Of a stretch of 64,000 nucleotides of DNA, positions 16,660-25,480 are shown in pieces. Source of the DNA: Micavibrio aeruginosavorus EPB. GTDB lineage: Bacteria; Pseudomonadota; Alphaproteobacteria; Micavibrionales; Micavibrionaceae. The stretch is taken from NCBI RefSeq assembly GCF_000348745.1, contig NC_020812.1:186001-250000 (forward strand). Reading direction: 5' to 3'. Every line of letters begins with the position of its first letter. The stretch's first letter is position 1. The translations under genes and the position numbers were made by a program. Below the pieces are notes generated by a model, which made no database searches, was not told where the DNA came from, and saw nothing but the letters and a program-made list of their open reading frames with translations.

Positions 16660-17795
16660 TCAACCGTCACGCCACGCTCAACGCCTATCTGGGGCGGCTT
16701 TTTGCGGTCAATTTCCTGTTTATCACGGCCATTTTGCTGGGCGTTGTGTATCTGTTCGATACGGTCGAATTGCTGCGCCGGGCGGCGAAACGCGATGTCG
16801 GCCTGTCCCGCGTGCTGGAAATGGGACTATACAAGCTGCCCGAGGTGGGACAGATGATTTTTCCCTTCGCCATCCTGTTTGGGGCGATGTTCACTTTCTG
16901 GGTTCTGACCCGGCGCAGTGAATTGATCGTTGTGCGGGCGGCGGGGTTCTCCGTCTGGCAGTTCCTGGCCCCGGTGATGGGTGTGGCCGTTCTGATCGGT
17001 GTGTTGCAAATGACCGTCATCAACCCGCTGGGGGCGATGATGCTGGGGCGGTATCAGGTGCTGGAAAACCGCTACCTCCTGCCCGAGGGCAACCAGATTG
17101 CCCTGTTTAAGGAAGGGCTTTGGTTGCGGCAGGCCTATGACCCGCAGGCAGAGGCCACCCCGGCCCCCGGGGATGATGACGGCGATGCGGGCTATGCCAT
17201 TATTCATGCGGCCAAAATTCAGTTGCCGGACTGGGAATTGCGCGAAGTGATGGTGCTGTTCTTTGATGGCGACAATAATTTCCTGCGCCGGATGGATGCG
17301 GCCCGCGCCCGCCTGACCCGTGGCCAATGGAACCTGCAGGACGTGCAAATCAGCGTACCGGGGACCCGAGCCGAGCGGGTGCAGGACTATGCCCTGCCAA
17401 CCCGGCTGACCGCGGATGAGATCGAGGAGAGCTTCTCCTCCCCGGAAACTTTATCCTTCTGGAAATTGCCGGGCTTTATCGCCACGCTGAAACAAACCGG
17501 GTTTGATGCGACCCGCCTGTCGATTCATTTCCAGTCTTTGCTGGCCCAGCCCTTGCTGTTTATGGCCATGGTGTTGCTGGCGGCGACAGTGTCGCTGCGG
17601 CCGCCACGCTTCCGCGGGGCGATGGCCATGGTTATGGCCGGGGTGTTGATGGGGTTTTTGGTCTTCTTCCTGTCCAGTTTCCTGCAGGCGCTGGGCGCGT
17701 CGCAACAGATTCCGGTCCTGCTGGCGGCCTGGTCCCCGGCGCTGGTGACGTTGTTGCTGGGCGGGGCGGTGCTGCTGACGCTTGAGGATGGCTGA
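16656..17795 (+). CDS. lptG: LPS export permease LptG
   Basis: The partner of LptF in the LPS ABC transporter. The 379-residue product starts MINRHATLNAYLGRLFAVNF at an ATG whose last bases overlap the lptF stop (ATGA), indicating coupled translation. It shows the family coupling helix TRRSELIVVRAAGFSVWQ, a periplasmic domain (~130-285) and a C-terminal three-helix bundle with LRPPRFRGAM. Length is typical. Confidence 0.93.
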   Translation: MINRHATLNAYLGRLFAVNFLFITAILLGVVYLFDTVELLRRAAKRDVGLSRVLEMGLYKLPEVGQMIFPFAILFGAMFTFWVLTRRSELIVVRAAGFSVWQFLAPVMGVAVLIGVLQMTVINPLGAMMLGRYQVLENRYLLPEGNQIALFKEGLWLRQAYDPQAEATPAPGDDDGDAGYAIIHAAKIQLPDWELREVMVLFFDGDNNFLRRMDAARARLTRGQWNLQDVQISVPGTRAERVQDYALPTRLTADEIEESFSSPETLSFWKLPGFIATLKQTGFDATRLSIHFQSLLAQPLLFMAMVLLAATVSLRPPRFRGAMAMVMAGVLMGFLVFFLSSFLQALGASQQIPVLLAAWSPALVTLLLGGAVLLTLEDG

Positions 17796-17887
17796 TGCCA
17801 CTTTGCAACACCTTGTGTATTATTTGTGCCACACTGCCCGGAACGTCTTGATATAAAGGCGAAAAAAAGTTAAATCGGTGCGTCTGT

Positions 17888-17919
17888 GTTAACCATGCGT
17901 TTAGCGCGATCTGGTTAAC
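17888..17919. repeat. Inverted repeat GTTAACCA/TGGTTAAC upstream of mlaA
   Basis: Perfect 8-bp arms at 17888-17895 and 17912-17919 are separated by 16 bases, in the 212-bp gap between lptG and mlaA. The symmetry suggests an operator for a dimeric regulator or a 5' UTR hairpin. No T-run follows. The rest of the gap shows no gene. Confidence 0.45.
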
Positions 17920-18007
17920 TCGGTGTGTGTGGCGCGTGCTGGCCATGCGCTTGTTTTACAAAGCTTTACAAGATCCATGAAACCCCTTCGATTGTGCGGG
18001 ATATAAA

Positions 18008-18757
18008 ATGATGGCGCGTTTTGCGTTTTTGAAATTCTCTCATCTGATGCTGGCCGGCTTTGCCGCGCTTACCCTGTCTGCATGCAGCAGCACGCAAGCC
18101 ACAGATCCCAATGACCCGCTGGAAGGCTATAACCGCGTCATGTTCGCCGTGAACGATGTGGTGGATCAGGCGGTCCTGCGTCCGGTGGCCAAGGGCTATC
18201 GATTCGCCGTGCCGCAACCGGCCCGGACCGGTGTGCGCAACTTCCTGCGCAACCTGCGTGCCCCTGTGAACCTGGCCAACGAAGCGTTGCAGGGTGACAT
18301 GGCGGGCGTTGAAAATGTTCTGGTCCGCACCTCGGTCAACACGCTGATCGGCGTTGGCGGCCTGATTGATGTGGCTGGCATGGAAGGCTATCCGTACGAA
18401 CAGGAAGATTTCGGCCAGACGCTGGGCGTCTGGGGTATGGGTCACGGGGCCTATGTGATTTTGCCGCTGATGGGGCCGTCGTCCCTGCGTGATGGTACGG
18501 GCATGCTGGTTGACGGGTTTATGGATCCGTTGCGCTGGTACCTGTTCAACACGGAACGCGAAGGCTGGCACTATGCCCGCATGGGGATGACCGTGATCGA
18601 TTCGCGTGAAGAATTGCTGGATGCGCTGGACGATCTGCGCCGCAACTCCTTCGATTACTATGCCGCAACACGCAGCGCCTATCTCCAGCGCCGTGAAGCT
18701 CTGGTCAATGATATGGACCCGGGTATGGGCGGCGTGGCCATCCCTGATTACGACTAA
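18008..18757 (+). CDS. mlaA: Outer-membrane lipoprotein MlaA (VacJ)
   Basis: MlaA sits in the outer membrane and removes phospholipids from the outer leaflet, passing them to MlaC. The 249 residues carry a lipoprotein signal with lipobox LSAC (Cys26). The family core follows: DPLEGYNRVMFAVNDVVDQ, RNFLRNLRAPVNLANEALQG, EDFGQTLGVWGMGHGAYVILP and LMGPSSLRDG. It is followed by its own terminator, and the gene for its periplasmic partner MlaC lies 236 bp downstream. Confidence 0.95.
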   Translation: MMARFAFLKFSHLMLAGFAALTLSACSSTQATDPNDPLEGYNRVMFAVNDVVDQAVLRPVAKGYRFAVPQPARTGVRNFLRNLRAPVNLANEALQGDMAGVENVLVRTSVNTLIGVGGLIDVAGMEGYPYEQEDFGQTLGVWGMGHGAYVILPLMGPSSLRDGTGMLVDGFMDPLRWYLFNTEREGWHYARMGMTVIDSREELLDALDDLRRNSFDYYAATRSAYLQRREALVNDMDPGMGGVAIPDYD

Positions 18758-18786
18758 GGGCGTCGGGATCGCTGTATAAACGATTG

Positions 18787-18819
18787 ATTCGGGGCCCCGC
18801 GCGGGTCCCGAATTTTTTT
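18787..18819 (+). terminator. Rho-independent terminator after mlaA
   Basis: Stem ATTCGGG/CCCGAAT with additional GC pairing inside, followed by TTTTTTT at 18813-18819. Confidence 0.9.
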
Positions 18820-18993
18820 AGAGATTCAGGCCATTTGCCCTGTTTTTGCCTTTGATGTCTGGCAAACTGACAATAGAGTTTGCCGTGCGCGATAATCAGG
18901 CTATATGGTGTGCCGGAAAATAGACTGAATTGAGACGTATCGTACCTGAAACCGCCCATTTTTGGGCCCCATGAATGTGTTGAGGTTGTTTGA

Positions 18994-19674
18994 ATGCTGG
19001 ATCGGAAAACAGGATTGCGCGGATTGATTTTGGGCGCGGCGACGGCGGCCTTGCTGTCCCCTCTGATGTCGCAAGACGCGGTGGCGGGAACAGGTATGGA
19101 TCTGCGTCCGGTTTTGGCCGCGGATTCCGCTTTTGTCCGCGTTGCGGATCAAAAGGGTGCCGAGAACTTCATCGACTCCATGGCTGGCCGGGCGATTGCT
19201 TTCCTTGGTAATGAGGGGATGTCACAGCAGCAAAAGCGCGCGTCCTTCCGCAAATTGCTGGAAGATTCGTTCGATATGGCGACCATTGGCCGCTTTGCGC
19301 TGGGCACATACTGGCGGTCCGCATCCGAATCGCAACGGGCGGAGTATCAGAAGCAATTCAAAGTCATGGTTGTGAATGTGTATTCCGAACGGTTCAGCGA
19401 ATACACGAACCAGACATTCCGCACCACGGGCTCTCGCCCGGATGGGGACAAGGATGTGATCGTATCGTCCCTGATCGAATCGCCGGAGGGCAAGCCGCCG
19501 GTGAAAGTTGACTGGCGCGTCCGGAATAAGGATGGCCGTTACAAGATCGTTGACGTTTTGGTCGAAGGGGTCAGCATGTCCCTGACCCAACGTTCCGACT
19601 TTTCATCGGTCATTCAGGCGGGCGGCGGCGACGTCCAAGTCCTGCTGAACCATTTGAAGCAGAAGAACGGATAA
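18994..19674 (+). CDS. mlaC: Phospholipid-binding protein MlaC (Ttg2D family)
   Basis: MlaC shuttles phospholipids across the periplasm between MlaA and the inner-membrane Mla transporter. The 226 residues begin with a signal peptide (~1-32, ending near AVAG). The family pattern follows: FRKLLEDSFDMATIGRFALG, YWRSASESQRAEYQKQFKVM, and the C-terminal VDWRVRNKDGRYKIVDVLVE with GVSMSLTQRSDFSSVI. The location after mlaA supports the role. A strong terminator follows. Confidence 0.93.
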   Translation: MLDRKTGLRGLILGAATAALLSPLMSQDAVAGTGMDLRPVLAADSAFVRVADQKGAENFIDSMAGRAIAFLGNEGMSQQQKRASFRKLLEDSFDMATIGRFALGTYWRSASESQRAEYQKQFKVMVVNVYSERFSEYTNQTFRTTGSRPDGDKDVIVSSLIESPEGKPPVKVDWRVRNKDGRYKIVDVLVEGVSMSLTQRSDFSSVIQAGGGDVQVLLNHLKQKNG

Positions 19675-19693
19675 GCACCGTTTATCGCACGCA

Positions 19694-19733
19694 TAAAAAA
19701 ACACCCGCCAATCGGCTCGGCGGGTGTTTTTTT
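19694..19733. terminator. Bidirectional terminator between mlaC and the DotA/TraY cluster
   Basis: Stem ACACCCGCC/GGCGGGTGT (19701-19709, 19719-19727), with A-run before and T-run after. It serves both the rightward mlaC and the leftward DotA-like transcript. Confidence 0.92.
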
Positions 19734-19754
19734 GTTGTGTTGTATCGGGAGGCG

Positions 19755-22448
19755 CTATTGCTTCGCAAACATGCCCTGCAAACTGCCTGCCGCCCCTTTG
19801 AGCGATCCGCCGACAGAGTTGGCACCCATGGACACGTTGCGGACAAGGTGTTCCGCCGGATCGCCGGAGAAGTCGCCGAAACCGTTGACGTTCGTGCCCA
19901 GCCAGTACATGACGTGGTTCGGGATCAGCGTGATCAGCTTGAACGACGCCATGCCCATCATGTACACGATGATCGCGTAAATGACCGTGTGGAAGAAGTA
20001 ATCGATGGTTGATCGCATGAATTCCCATGCGCCCAATTGGCCATCCAACGCGTTTTGCGCATCTTCGTTGTTAAAGCCGGTCAGGTTGGATACGACCAGA
20101 TCAAAGATACTGTTCAGCACCTGGACCTGGGCCGCGAAGATGGATACGGCGGCGATCAGGCCAAAGACAATAAACAGCGGCCGCATAAAGATTTCAAAGA
20201 TCAGGAAATAGCCGTCCTTGGCCGCATCCCCCATCAATCCGTCCCCGTCGATCCGGATGTGGGCCAGCGCCCACAGCGGCACGCCCACCATCGCCTCAAA
20301 CACGCCCTTGACCCAGTTGCCGACGGCAAAGAAGAAATAGATGAAGGGCAAGAACGGCAGAACGTAATACAGCACAAAGCCCATGCTGAGCGTCATAAAG
20401 GCGACACCACTGGCAATGCTGGAAAACGCCCCGGCCAGCGGCCCGATCCCGAACAACCCGTTGAGCAGGTTGGAGAGCGTCGCCACGGCCCCGGACCCGG
20501 CGGCAATCCCCAGATTGGTGATGGCCGAATCCACCATGGATTTACCCAAGGCCACCAACTGGGCCAGCGGGTGGACGTTGGCGTTCGCCCGCATGTTGAA
20601 CAGACCTTCCGTCCCGAACATGGCGTTGATGACGTCAATCATGATGTTCTGCGATGTCGGAATGGGGATGTTTTCGGCCCCGCTCGGCTGGCCTGCGGCC
20701 TCGACGTTCCAGATATCATAGGCACGGTTCAGCGCGGCGGACAGGGCTGCACCATATTCCGTGAATTCCACCGCAACACCATCGGCCATGGTTGGCTGGT
20801 ACCGCAATTGGCTGATGATTTCGTTGTCCTTCTTCCGCTTTTCTTCCAGCACATATTCCATGATGGCCGGATATTTGGTCGGGAACGGGATGTTATAGGC
20901 CGCGGCAATCATCGCGCCGTTCATCTGCGCGATCTTGTTGTACCAGATGCCGCCGCCGCCCCAGCCAAGTTCCTGCTGGGTGAACAGCCATTCCGCCCCA
21001 CCGATTTGTTCAACCGTGCCGTAATAAATCCACATATCAATGTTTTCGCTCCACGACCGGACCAGGTCATCGCGATTCTGTGGTGTCGGCATGGTGTTGG
21101 TGATGCTGCTGGCCGTGCTGTTGGGCAGGGCCTCCTTCACTGCGGCATACCCGGCATTGATGAAATAGCTGCCGTTATCTTCGGTGTTGATCTGGTTCCA
21201 CGGCGCGCGGATCAGCCCCTCATAATAGGATTGCTGGATCGACCGCGATCCCGGCTCCTGCACATCGGTCGTTGTCATGACCAATTGCCCGCAATAGGGC
21301 ATGACGTAACCCGGCTTGTTTTTGTGCCGGATGGGGTCGCGTTCGCCAAACACCACGATAATGTCGCCGTTATCGTAAAACTCTACGGCTTGCGCCCAAT
21401 CCGCGTCGGACAACAACATGAATTCCGGCGCGCGGGTGACGCTGCGCACCAGATAGGCGTTGATGCTGACTTTGCCTTCGGCCAGCAATTCGTATGATTT
21501 GGTACACGCGGCCAGAACCGTATAGAACTGCAGCAAATCGTTCGGTTTGGGCTGCTGCGGTTCGGCGATCAGATAGTTCGGATTGCCCAGCAAGGTTGTC
21601 CCGGCCAGCCGCTGGTTAAACAGGTTCCAGCCATTGCTGGCCATGTTTGATCCCCATTTTGCGGCATACAGCGTGACATATTGCGCGCCGTTCAGGCCGT
21701 AGCTGAGCGGGACCAGCAAGCCCAACGCCACCACCATCCGGATCGGGGCCCAGACATGGTTAAAACGGCGGCCAAACGGCGTGCCGCTTTGGGCCGTTTC
21801 CACCACAATGGCCACGGCAAAATACAGGAAAATAATGACGGCAATGACCATCAGCCCGATGCTGTAAAATTGCAGCATGTCATGCAGGGCGCCGTGATAG
21901 GCAAAGGGCCACGGCCCATCTGGAACGGTGGATTGCAGGCAGGGTGTATTGCTGGCCACGCATGTGCCGCCGCCATTGGCGTCGGTAAACATGCCGGGCA
22001 CGCCAAAAACGCGGTCGAGAAGGATAAAGGCGATATCGTTCTGGGCGTTTTGAATTTTGAAAAAATCGCCATATCCCGCCGGCATGGCGGCCTTGGCTGT
22101 CTGCACCATCAGGCTGAACAGTAAAATCCCGATCTGTAACAACAGCAACAGGAAGCCCAGACAGACGATCGCGAAAATCACGACCTGGTCGACGTGGGAT
22201 TTGTTAAATTGCAAATTCCGATAGGCTTCGCTCAGCACGTTGCTGATGCCGAATTTGCGGATATTTTGCGGGCTCAGATACGGGTGCCCGGCCGGCAACA
22301 GGCGCGCGGCGCGAAACACCTGCGCCATAAAGAAGGACACATGGCTGAATCCCGAACCGACCAGATCCCGGGCCAACGGGACGACCCCGGGCAGAAGCGC
22401 AAATTTCAACACCTGCCGTGTTGTAAGCGTTTTTGATTCATTTGGCAT
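19755..22448 (-). CDS. DotA/TraY-like type IVB secretion membrane protein, paralog 1
   Basis: DotA/TraY proteins are polytopic inner-membrane components of type IVB (Dot/Icm, IncI conjugation) systems. This 897-residue paralog has an N-terminal conserved block (VLKFALLPGVVPLARD, LLPAGHPYL) and membrane helices near 65-90, 195-220 and 240-260. A large central soluble domain (~280-650) includes GGGIWYNKIAQMNG. The hallmark C-terminal part is LPFLPFIYFFFAVGNWVKG, then VFEAMVGVPLWALAHI and FEIFMRPLFIVFGL, with a last helix near 840. Two in-frame relatives follow the same layout upstream. No other dot/icm gene is adjacent. A CtrA-like box precedes it. Confidence 0.85.
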   Translation of the reverse strand: MPNESKTLTTRQVLKFALLPGVVPLARDLVGSGFSHVSFFMAQVFRAARLLPAGHPYLSPQNIRKFGISNVLSEAYRNLQFNKSHVDQVVIFAIVCLGFLLLLLQIGILLFSLMVQTAKAAMPAGYGDFFKIQNAQNDIAFILLDRVFGVPGMFTDANGGGTCVASNTPCLQSTVPDGPWPFAYHGALHDMLQFYSIGLMVIAVIIFLYFAVAIVVETAQSGTPFGRRFNHVWAPIRMVVALGLLVPLSYGLNGAQYVTLYAAKWGSNMASNGWNLFNQRLAGTTLLGNPNYLIAEPQQPKPNDLLQFYTVLAACTKSYELLAEGKVSINAYLVRSVTRAPEFMLLSDADWAQAVEFYDNGDIIVVFGERDPIRHKNKPGYVMPYCGQLVMTTTDVQEPGSRSIQQSYYEGLIRAPWNQINTEDNGSYFINAGYAAVKEALPNSTASSITNTMPTPQNRDDLVRSWSENIDMWIYYGTVEQIGGAEWLFTQQELGWGGGGIWYNKIAQMNGAMIAAAYNIPFPTKYPAIMEYVLEEKRKKDNEIISQLRYQPTMADGVAVEFTEYGAALSAALNRAYDIWNVEAAGQPSGAENIPIPTSQNIMIDVINAMFGTEGLFNMRANANVHPLAQLVALGKSMVDSAITNLGIAAGSGAVATLSNLLNGLFGIGPLAGAFSSIASGVAFMTLSMGFVLYYVLPFLPFIYFFFAVGNWVKGVFEAMVGVPLWALAHIRIDGDGLMGDAAKDGYFLIFEIFMRPLFIVFGLIAAVSIFAAQVQVLNSIFDLVVSNLTGFNNEDAQNALDGQLGAWEFMRSTIDYFFHTVIYAIIVYMMGMASFKLITLIPNHVMYWLGTNVNGFGDFSGDPAEHLVRNVSMGANSVGGSLKGAAGSLQGMFAKQ

Positions 22449-22507
22449 TCGTTCGTCTGCCCCGCCTTCTTCTCATCACACCGCTGCTGATTTCCAGCGC
22501 CGGAATA

Positions 22508-22522
22508 TTAAAATTTTATTAA
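22508..22522. promoter_or_regulatory. Candidate CtrA site upstream of DotA/TraY paralog 1
   Basis: TTAAAATTTTATTAA matches TTAA-N7-TTAA exactly, 60 bp upstream of the paralog 1 start in an AT-rich segment. Its 15-base core (TAAAATTTTATTAAA) recurs upstream of paralog 3. AT-richness raises the chance of a fortuitous match. Confidence 0.45.
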
Positions 22523-22615
22523 AATTATGGTTTCTCCGGTTCCCCCGATTGTACCACAACCTCTTGCTCTTTCTCCACAATCGCGCGCATGCGGCCCGCG
22601 TGACCCTGTCCTCAC

Positions 22616-25378
22616 TTAAAATCTGCTGGTCATGTTTTCGCCCCAGCCTGCGCCACGGCCCGTCATCTGACCAATAATGCTGCCGCCCGAGCTGAAGATA
22701 GAGTTGGTGCCCAGGAATGCGTTCCGGGTCAAATTCTCGGCTGGCGGCTGCAACTGGTCGCCGAAGGATTCGACCGCGCCATGCATCCAGCGCAGGATGC
22801 TCTTCGGGATCAGGTCGATCAGCTTGAACGTGGATTGTGCGATCATGTACACGACCAGCGCATACAGGATTGTATAGAAAAACTGGTCGATGATGCCGCG
22901 GTAATAAGCGACGCTGCCGGTGCTGTCGGCGGCAACGGCCTGGGCATTGGTGTGGTTAAACCCGGCCAGGTTGGAAATGACCAGGTCAAACATGTTGTTC
23001 AGCGTCCGCACCAGCGCATAAAAGATAACAATCGATGCGATCAGGCCAAACACGATCAGGATCGGGCGGATAAAGACCTCCAGCAACAGGTAATATCCGT
23101 TCATTGCGGCGCGGCCGGGCAGGCCTTCGCCATCGATTTTCAAATGCGCCAGCGCCCAGAGGGGCACACCGACCATCGCTTCGAACACGCCCTTGACCCA
23201 TCCCCCGACGGCGAAGAAGAAATACAGGAAGGGCATAAAGGGAATGACGTAGAACAAGACCAGCCCGATGCTCAGGCCGATCATGCCGATCCCCAGCAGG
23301 AAGCCGGAGACCGCCTTGCCCATGGCGCCAACCATGGTGCCGCTGGTGACCAGACCCAGAATGCCGGACCCGGCGGAATAACCCAGAACAGTGACGCCAT
23401 GTTCCACCAACGCCCGGCCCAATGATGCCAATTGGGCCAGCGGATAGACGTGTTCGTTGCGGCGCATGTCCCACAACCCCTCCATCCCGAACAGGACATA
23501 GATAAAGTCCATGATCTGGTTCCCGGTGGCGGGGCGGCGTCCGCATCCAATGTCACTGGAAATGGCGCCGTACGATGAATCACCGCATCCATATGTGGTG
23601 TCGTTCCACGAGACGAAGGCTTGGTGCATGGCCTGCGCCATCGGGACATAGGCCGGGTCGGGCAATTCAACCTGGCGGTTGTCGGAATGGTGCGGTTCAA
23701 AACGCTTGTTCCCGGTAAAGGAACTGTCTTCCTTGCGGTGGGCGGCTTGAATCAGTTCCAGGATATGCGGGTATTTCGTCGGTTGCGGCAGGGAAGTTTC
23801 CGCCGCGGTCAAATCGCCGTTGACCTGTGCAATCTTGTTGTACCAGATGGCGGCCCCGCCCCAGCCATAGATTTTGGCGTCCTCTGCCCATGGGTAATTC
23901 CCCATCTGGGCATAGGCGTCGCGGAGCGCATCCTCAATCCAGTACCGGTAATCGGTCAGGATGAATTGTTTCTCTTCCTCGGTCGGCAGCGGGGCGGTCG
24001 GGTCGCGGGTTTGCGGCAGATAGCGGCGGTTAATGTTCTTGGCCCAATCGCCGATATACACGAAATCACTGCCCGTACCGGTGCCCGGGCTTTGTGTTTT
24101 CATGTCGTACCATCCGAATTGCAGGATGTTGACGATGTAGTTTTTGGTAATCATGTCGACGGGCGATTCTGTCGCCAATGTGGTGCCCGTGGTCATGCTG
24201 GGGGCGCCCTGTGACATGATTTTATAGGTCATTTCGCCGCAATAGGGGAAAACGTAACCCTTTTCATTTTTGTATTCTGTCGGATTATGTTCGCCAAAGC
24301 GCACGATCATGTCGCCGCCTGTCCACGCGGCGATCTCCTGCACGGTCATGTTCATGTCGTCCAGCAACATATAGACAGGGGCGGGATTGTTCGTGCCGCG
24401 CACGACATAGGCCTGAATGTCCATGTTGTACATGGCACGATAGGCGTCGACGCAGGTGGACACGACGGTAAAAAATTGGAAAATATCCTGTGGCATCGAC
24501 GGGAATTCCGGAATCGATGTCAACGAATTGGGTTCACCCAGCAAGGTGGGGGCGGTGATATTATCCACGAAACGATTCCACCCGTTCGTGGCAAACCCCG
24601 ATCCCCATTTTGCGGCGTGAAGCGTGATATATTGCGCCGAGTTCAAGCCATAAGAGACCGGGATCAGCAGGCCCAAACCCGCAACAATCCGCAACGGGGC
24701 CCAGACGCGGTTAAAGCGGCGGCCAAAGGGCGTGCCGGTTTCCGCGGTTTCCACGACAATGTTGACGATCAAGTACAGCACAATGATCGTGGCAACGATC
24801 AACAGGGCTTCGCTGTACAGGGCGAACATGTTCTGCATCGCGCCGTGATAGGGAAAGGGCCACGGCCCGTCACTGACCGAACTGCCGAAGCAGGCGACGT
24901 TTTGTTCGACGCATGACCCGAACAGGCCCGGAACCCCGAACACGCGGTCCAGCAGAACATAGGCCAGATCATTGGTCGGGTCCGCCGGTGTGAACCAGCC
25001 AACGAAATCCGTGGGCATGGCCCCGGCGGCCTTAGCCGACCCAATAAAAATCGCCCCCGCCAACAGCCCGAATTGCAACACCAGCAGGACAAAGCCGATC
25101 AGCAGCAGAGCAAAAATCGCGATCTGGTCCACATGCTTGCGGTCGAATTTCAGGTTGGATGCCGCCTGGAACACGACGTTGTGTAAACCGAAGCGTCCAA
25201 AATTTTCCGGGTTCAGATACGGGTGCCCGGCGGGCAACAAGCCGACGCTGCGGTAAATCAGCGCCGTGAACATGGCAATGTACCGGAACCCGCCCGCCAT
25301 CAAGTCCCGCAATCGCGGTGCGATTCCGGGAAGCAAGGTAAATTTGAAAAACCCTTTCGGGGTCAGGTTCATGCTCAT
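22616..25378 (-). CDS. DotA/TraY-like type IVB secretion membrane protein, paralog 2
   Basis: A 920-residue paralog, middle gene of the tandem array. It shares the N-terminal block (FFKFTLLPGIAPRLRDL, LLPAGHPYLNPENFGRFG), the RFNRVWAPLRIVAGLGLLIP segment and the central GGAAIWYNKIAQVNGDL. The C-terminal DotA/TraY core is also present: MPFLYFFFAVGGWVKGVFEA, VGVPLWALAHLKIDGEG and LEVFIRPILIVFGL. The central soluble domain is the most divergent part and has extra cysteines (CGDSSYGAISSDIGC). Start ATG AGC ATG at 25378; the second ATG two codons later is equally possible. The gap to paralog 3 is 102 bp and holds a hairpin. Confidence 0.85.
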   Translation of the reverse strand: MSMNLTPKGFFKFTLLPGIAPRLRDLMAGGFRYIAMFTALIYRSVGLLPAGHPYLNPENFGRFGLHNVVFQAASNLKFDRKHVDQIAIFALLLIGFVLLVLQFGLLAGAIFIGSAKAAGAMPTDFVGWFTPADPTNDLAYVLLDRVFGVPGLFGSCVEQNVACFGSSVSDGPWPFPYHGAMQNMFALYSEALLIVATIIVLYLIVNIVVETAETGTPFGRRFNRVWAPLRIVAGLGLLIPVSYGLNSAQYITLHAAKWGSGFATNGWNRFVDNITAPTLLGEPNSLTSIPEFPSMPQDIFQFFTVVSTCVDAYRAMYNMDIQAYVVRGTNNPAPVYMLLDDMNMTVQEIAAWTGGDMIVRFGEHNPTEYKNEKGYVFPYCGEMTYKIMSQGAPSMTTGTTLATESPVDMITKNYIVNILQFGWYDMKTQSPGTGTGSDFVYIGDWAKNINRRYLPQTRDPTAPLPTEEEKQFILTDYRYWIEDALRDAYAQMGNYPWAEDAKIYGWGGAAIWYNKIAQVNGDLTAAETSLPQPTKYPHILELIQAAHRKEDSSFTGNKRFEPHHSDNRQVELPDPAYVPMAQAMHQAFVSWNDTTYGCGDSSYGAISSDIGCGRRPATGNQIMDFIYVLFGMEGLWDMRRNEHVYPLAQLASLGRALVEHGVTVLGYSAGSGILGLVTSGTMVGAMGKAVSGFLLGIGMIGLSIGLVLFYVIPFMPFLYFFFAVGGWVKGVFEAMVGVPLWALAHLKIDGEGLPGRAAMNGYYLLLEVFIRPILIVFGLIASIVIFYALVRTLNNMFDLVISNLAGFNHTNAQAVAADSTGSVAYYRGIIDQFFYTILYALVVYMIAQSTFKLIDLIPKSILRWMHGAVESFGDQLQPPAENLTRNAFLGTNSIFSSGGSIIGQMTGRGAGWGENMTSRF

Positions 25379-25410
25379 TCCACTTTGTGGTTGCCCACGT
25401 TATCAAACCG

Positions 25411-25439
25411 CAGACCGCATCCTGATGTGACGCGGTCTG
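25411..25439. repeat. Hairpin between DotA/TraY paralogs 3 and 2
   Basis: Perfect arms CAGACCGC/GCGGTCTG (25411-25418, 25432-25439) with a 13-base loop and no T-run. It could lower transcription or stabilise mRNA between two genes of the same operon. Confidence 0.5.
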
Positions 25440-25480
25440 TGTCAATTTTTAAACTTGCGTCACCGTTACGTTCGGGGCCA

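Noticed and set aside
20037-21497. A 486-codon plus-strand frame opposite DotA/TraY paralog 1
   Set aside because: Antisense composition (His/Arg/Gly/Asp), no membrane helices or motifs, and no ribosome site; the minus-strand gene has clear paralogs.
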